The translations under genes and the position numbers were made by a program. Below the pieces are notes generated by a model. The model saw nothing but the letters and a program-made list of their open reading frames with translations, was not told where the DNA came from and did no database searches. From Corynebacterium lactis RW2-5 (GTDB taxonomy: Bacteria > Actinomycetota > Actinomycetes > Mycobacteriales > Mycobacteriaceae), in assembly GCF_001274895.1 (NCBI RefSeq), contig NZ_CP006841.1, positions 1,426,001 through 1,490,000 of the forward strand: DNA of 64,000 nt, given 5' to 3'. Below are positions 63,969 to 64,000 of the stretch, one piece after another; position 1 is the first letter of the stretch; the number at the start of each line of letters is the position of its first letter.

Positions 63969-64000
63969 TTACTTCACAGCTGCGAGCGCGGCCTCGTAGT
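63969..64000 (-). CDS. 3' end of a further gene (partial)
   Basis: A minus-strand frame running from the window edge ends in TAA at 63971-63969 and reads ...YEAALAAVK. It converges on the CBS gene 8 bp away. The fragment of ten codons is too short to identify. In M. tuberculosis the paired CBS genes lie near guaB1 and gnd1, so one of these is a guess only. Confidence 0.35.
   Translation of the reverse strand, partial: YEAALAAVK

Overview
The window is a gene-dense, high-G+C stretch from an actinobacterium of the Mycobacteriales, most likely a Corynebacterium. It carries mshC (mycothiol), rbpA, a Pup ligation system with no 20S proteasome genes, separate lnt and ppm1 genes, and a hisE-hisG-aspA arrangement. 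No transposase, integrase, phage gene or CRISPR array is visible. The species cannot be named from this sequence. Judged from memory of the Mycobacterium tuberculosis map, most of the window after about 5.4 kb follows the same order as the PEBP-pyrD-lppL ... metH-hisE/G ... mpa-dop-pup-pafA-pafBC-tatAC-helY ... cob ... fxsA-lnt/ppm1-rbpA backbone. The breaks in that order are the interesting places: aspA plus a Dcu transporter, missing prcBA, an acyl-CoA ligase/GMC oxidase pair, two tandem secreted lipases, and a CPBP protease.

Layout. 1-3.1 kb: the end of methylmalonyl-CoA mutase, its chaperone meaB, and a convergent KmtR-type Ni/Co-sensing ArsR repressor. 3.3-5.2 kb: cardiolipin synthase, a 74-nt palindromic element and tRNA-Leu(GAG). 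5.4-12.1 kb: PEBP protein, pyrD, an LppL-like lipoprotein, a degenerate aldo/keto reductase, uppP, mshC and a small unknown gene. 12.1-21.9 kb: metH, a thioesterase-like gene, a HAD phosphatase, hisE, hisG, aspA and a C4-dicarboxylate transporter. 22.0-35.4 kb: a RecB-like Fe-S nuclease, trmI, the ARC-dop-pup-pafA pupylation genes, pafBC, tatAC and helY. 35.6-41.1 kb: acyl-CoA ligase, GMC oxidoreductase, pepQ and an SDR. 41.1-55.0 kb: aerobic cobalamin genes (cobL, cobM, cobK forward; cobIJ, cobH, cobG reverse; cobN forward behind a B12 riboswitch) with two secreted lipases inserted. 55.0-64.0 kb: fxsA, lnt, ppm1, a CPBP protease, rbpA, a zinc-ribbon protein, a YceI protein, a small membrane protein, two CNNM/CBS proteins and the tail of one more gene.

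The genes form connected sets. Cobalamin made by the cob genes would serve two B12 enzymes in the window, methylmalonyl-CoA mutase and MetH, and the cobalt-type sensor sits next to the mutase. Pup, Dop and PafA tag and untag proteins, and ARC would unfold the tagged proteins without a dedicated protease. TatAC exports folded proteins, while Lnt and Ppm1 finish lipoproteins and envelope glycolipids. Start-codon analysis shows many genes with a TAnnnT hexamer exactly 7-8 nt before the start codon and no Shine-Dalgarno sequence, which indicates frequent leaderless transcription.
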